From Methanobrevibacter sp. (GTDB lineage Archaea > Methanobacteriota > Methanobacteria > Methanobacteriales > Methanobacteriaceae), in the NCBI GenBank assembly GCA_030539985.1, contig JAUNXD010000004.1, forward strand, positions 1-22,972: DNA of 22,972 nucleotides, written 5' to 3'. Below are positions 21,253 to 22,972 of this stretch, one piece after another. Position 1 is the stretch's first letter. Each line of letters begins with the position of its first letter. The notes under the pieces were generated by a model. The model saw only the letters and a program-made list of their open reading frames with translations, did not search any database and was not told the origin of the DNA. The translations under genes were made by a program, and so were the position numbers.

Positions 21253-21912
21253 TTATTTTCTTGGCAAAATATTGTCTGGAGAAACCATGAAATTATTGTA
21301 ATACTGCTTTTTATACTCAATGAGGTCGTCCAGAATAACTCCTTCAACACCATATTTAGGATTATAACCAAAAACGTTGATGTATTCATCCAGATCATCA
21401 CGTTCATTTTTTAATGCTTTAGTCACTTCATATAATGCTTTTGTATCATCAATTGCTCTGTGAAAATTAACTTCCTTGATACCGTAATGTTTAACTGCAT
21501 TAATCAGTCTATGAGGATATTCTGCTCGATCTTTAAAAACAGTCAATGTATCTAACCAGTCTAAATTATTAACAATTCCATCAACTTCATCAGGATAATG
21601 CCTTTCAAGCAGACTGAAAACGAATGACAAATCAAACTGGCAATTATGGGCAATCATCAAAGTGCCTGGAGTCAACCTATTTTTCAAATCTTCAGCAATG
21701 CTTTTTTCATTTACCCCATAATCATTTAACATTTTATCAGTGATGCCAGTGATTTCAGTAATTTTTTGAGGAAGTAACCCCTCCACTTTGATAAACTTAT
21801 CATATTCATCAATTATTTTACCATCGACTTCAGTAATCATGGCCAATTCAATTATTTGACAATCACTACAATTTAAACCAGTTGTTTCAGTATCAAAATA
21901 TATAACCTTCAT
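21253..21912 (-). CDS. DEDDh-family 3'-5' exonuclease (DNA polymerase III epsilon/RNase T-like)
   Basis: From ATG 21912 the protein has 219 residues. It carries the exonuclease motifs in order: YFDTETTGL (D7, E9), AHNCQFDL (D94) and HRAIDDT with H151 and D156. These four acidic residues and the histidine bind two metals and cleave 3' ends of DNA or RNA. The last ~50 residues (after KNERDDLDEYIN) are family-specific. Archaea use such stand-alone exonucleases in repair or RNA trimming; the substrate is unknown. GATGAT lies five bases before this ATG. An in-frame ATG at 21921 directly abuts the stop of the upstream methanogenesis marker gene, so the two are probably co-transcribed. Confidence 0.88.
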   Translation of the reverse strand: MKVIYFDTETTGLNCSDCQIIELAMITEVDGKIIDEYDKFIKVEGLLPQKITEITGITDKMLNDYGVNEKSIAEDLKNRLTPGTLMIAHNCQFDLSFVFSLLERHYPDEVDGIVNNLDWLDTLTVFKDRAEYPHRLINAVKHYGIKEVNFHRAIDDTKALYEVTKALKNERDDLDEYINVFGYNPKYGVEGVILDDLIEYKKQYYNNFMVSPDNILPRK

Positions 21913-21921
21913 ATTAATCAT

Positions 21922-22776
21922 CTAAAGTAATTTATGTGGAGCATCGCTCTTGTCCCTAGGATAAACATTGGTTGTCAATGGCTTTCCAATATGTTCAAGT
22001 CTCACATCCAAAAATCTGCGCCCATCATCACTTGCACAGAAAATTGGAACCTTCACTCCGTAATAATAAGGCTTGTTGGCATCGGCATATTCTGAAATGG
22101 CCTTGGAGGCGCATGCAGTAACAATGTCGGCATTTTCAAACAGCATTTCAACCTCTTCGGGACTGGCTCCTGTCGTATGGGCCACGAATATATAGACATT
22201 AACGTCTTCATCTACAGGATAATTTCTGATTTCCTCAATCATCGGTGAAGGAAGTATCGTTACTGCAATATCCTTATATCCCTTATCCAATGCTATCTTC
22301 AAGCCTTCGAGCTGATTGAGCTCGGCAGTTTCAGGATCCAAAACTATGCTGTCCTTCTGCTGCAGCTTCTCAATGACTTCAGGAATTGGAGTTGTGCTTA
22401 CAAGACCTGAAACCCTTCCGCCCACACCCTGAACTACACGGGGATTGGTCATTATCACCGTTCCGGCACCGTCACATGCCCCTACAACACAGTCAATGTT
22501 TCCATTTTCCATGTTCGTCTTTAGGATTTCTGAAATTCCGACTGTTACCAGATCATCCATTTCAATTACCCTTTGGGCAGTGCACATTCCAAAATCCCTG
22601 ATTCTGAAATTGATGTTTTTTCTTATGAACTCTTCATTTAACTCATCGATTTTATGCATTGCATGAAACATAGGACAGTATTTCATATCGGATTCGCCAA
22701 CCTCTGTTATTTCACCGTTTTCAATTACAACACGAACTTTTCCCAATGTTTCTATGATATGTTTATCCTGAACCAT
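21922..22776 (-). CDS. Methanogenesis marker protein 8 (DUF2099)
   Basis: From ATG 22776, behind GGTGG, the protein has 284 residues. It shows the family's order of conserved segments: KYCPMFHAMHKI (C34), NFRIRDFGMCTAQRV, then NIDCVVGACDGAGTVIMTN and VQGVGGRVSGLVSTTPIPEVI. Several cysteines suggest metal or redox chemistry. The family is nearly confined to organisms with methyl-coenzyme M reductase, hence its name, and its biochemical role was not established as far as I know. The open frame continues 60 codons upstream, but that part is low-complexity and lacks an SD sequence. The exonuclease gene follows directly. Confidence 0.9.
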   Translation of the reverse strand: MVQDKHIIETLGKVRVVIENGEITEVGESDMKYCPMFHAMHKIDELNEEFIRKNINFRIRDFGMCTAQRVIEMDDLVTVGISEILKTNMENGNIDCVVGACDGAGTVIMTNPRVVQGVGGRVSGLVSTTPIPEVIEKLQQKDSIVLDPETAELNQLEGLKIALDKGYKDIAVTILPSPMIEEIRNYPVDEDVNVYIFVAHTTGASPEEVEMLFENADIVTACASKAISEYADANKPYYYGVKVPIFCASDDGRRFLDVRLEHIGKPLTTNVYPRDKSDAPHKLL

Positions 22777-22798
22777 ATTACCACCAATGATAATACAT

Positions 22799-22897
22799 TG
22801 GAAAAGATTATTAAAAAAGATATTGTTAAAAAAAGTCAAGTGCCGGATTTGTCCGAAAAATCTCACCTCGAATTGATGATGAGAATTGAATATTAAA
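22799..22897 (+). CDS. Possible small protein of 32 residues
   Basis: Starting at TTG 22799 the plus strand encodes a charged peptide (LEKIIKKDIVKKSQVPDL, then SEKSHLELMMRIEY) ending at TAA. Its composition looks more protein-like than its A/T-rich surroundings. It has no SD sequence and no ATG start. It lies divergent to methanogenesis marker 8, inside that gene's probable leader. It could be a gene remnant or chance. Confidence 0.2.
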
Positions 22898-22972
22898 ATA
22901 ACCATATAATCCATCACATGTGCATAATAAGTTTTGAAAAGTTTCCAAAATGACACTTAGATAAATTTAATA

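Noticed and set aside
22777..22956. 60-codon upstream extension of methanogenesis marker 8
   Set aside because: The extension is rich in Phe, Ile and Asn without family similarity. ATG 22776 has GGTGG upstream and begins the conserved protein.

Overview
The window is archaeal and AT-rich. It looks like a member of the Methanobacteriales, most likely Methanobrevibacter or a close relative. The signs are archaeal ribosomal protein L1 and L11 genes, Spt5/NusG, SecE, FtsZ, TFE-alpha, pelota, a Cdc48/VAT ATPase, methanogenesis marker 8, a CofE-family protein, TTTATATA-type promoters, and an adjacent MurG-like/MraY-like pair as expected in a pseudomurein-walled methanogen. The genus is an inference.

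Layout. Bases 1-4111 (minus strand) carry a pyruvate-kinase C-domain protein, ftsZ, secE, nusG/spt5, rpl11, rpl1 and the first bases of what is probably rpl10. Bases 4188-8256 (plus) carry a CofE-family protein and a two-gene sugar-nucleotide module: a CapD/PglF-like 4,6-dehydratase translationally coupled to a DegT/PglE-like aminotransferase. Bases 8341-10265 (plus) are a compact tfe - HD protein - ArcS-like tRNA-modification cluster. An MIP18-family Fe-S assembly gene, tRNA-Ile(GAT) and a COG2150-type ACT-domain regulator follow, with hypC convergent to the regulator. Bases 11768-13069 encode a lipoamide-dehydrogenase-like flavoprotein. The minus-strand block 13075-16213 holds MurG-like, MraY-like and pelota genes, divergent from tyrA (16272-17582) and followed by cdc48 (17894-20095). 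After cdc48 come three tandem hairpin units and a damaged two-gene locus whose second gene is HEPN-like. The window ends with a DEDDh exonuclease and methanogenesis marker 8, both on the minus strand.

Most striking points. (1) A near-perfect match to the archaeal L1-binding autoregulatory mRNA element lies inside the 5' end of the rpl1 coding sequence (579-619). (2) A degenerate ~62-nt unit, each copy built around a 9-bp hairpin with covarying stem sequence, is repeated three times directly after cdc48. (3) The HEPN-type pair is broken by an in-frame TGA in gene 1 and a one-base C-run expansion in gene 2; removing one C restores a HEPN-like tail. (4) A 13-mer, TACAAAAAGTAAC, with an ACAAAAAG core repeated at 10- or 20-bp spacing, sits in the promoter/leader regions of both the ACT regulator gene and cdc48. 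No CRISPR array, insertion sequence or rRNA gene was found.
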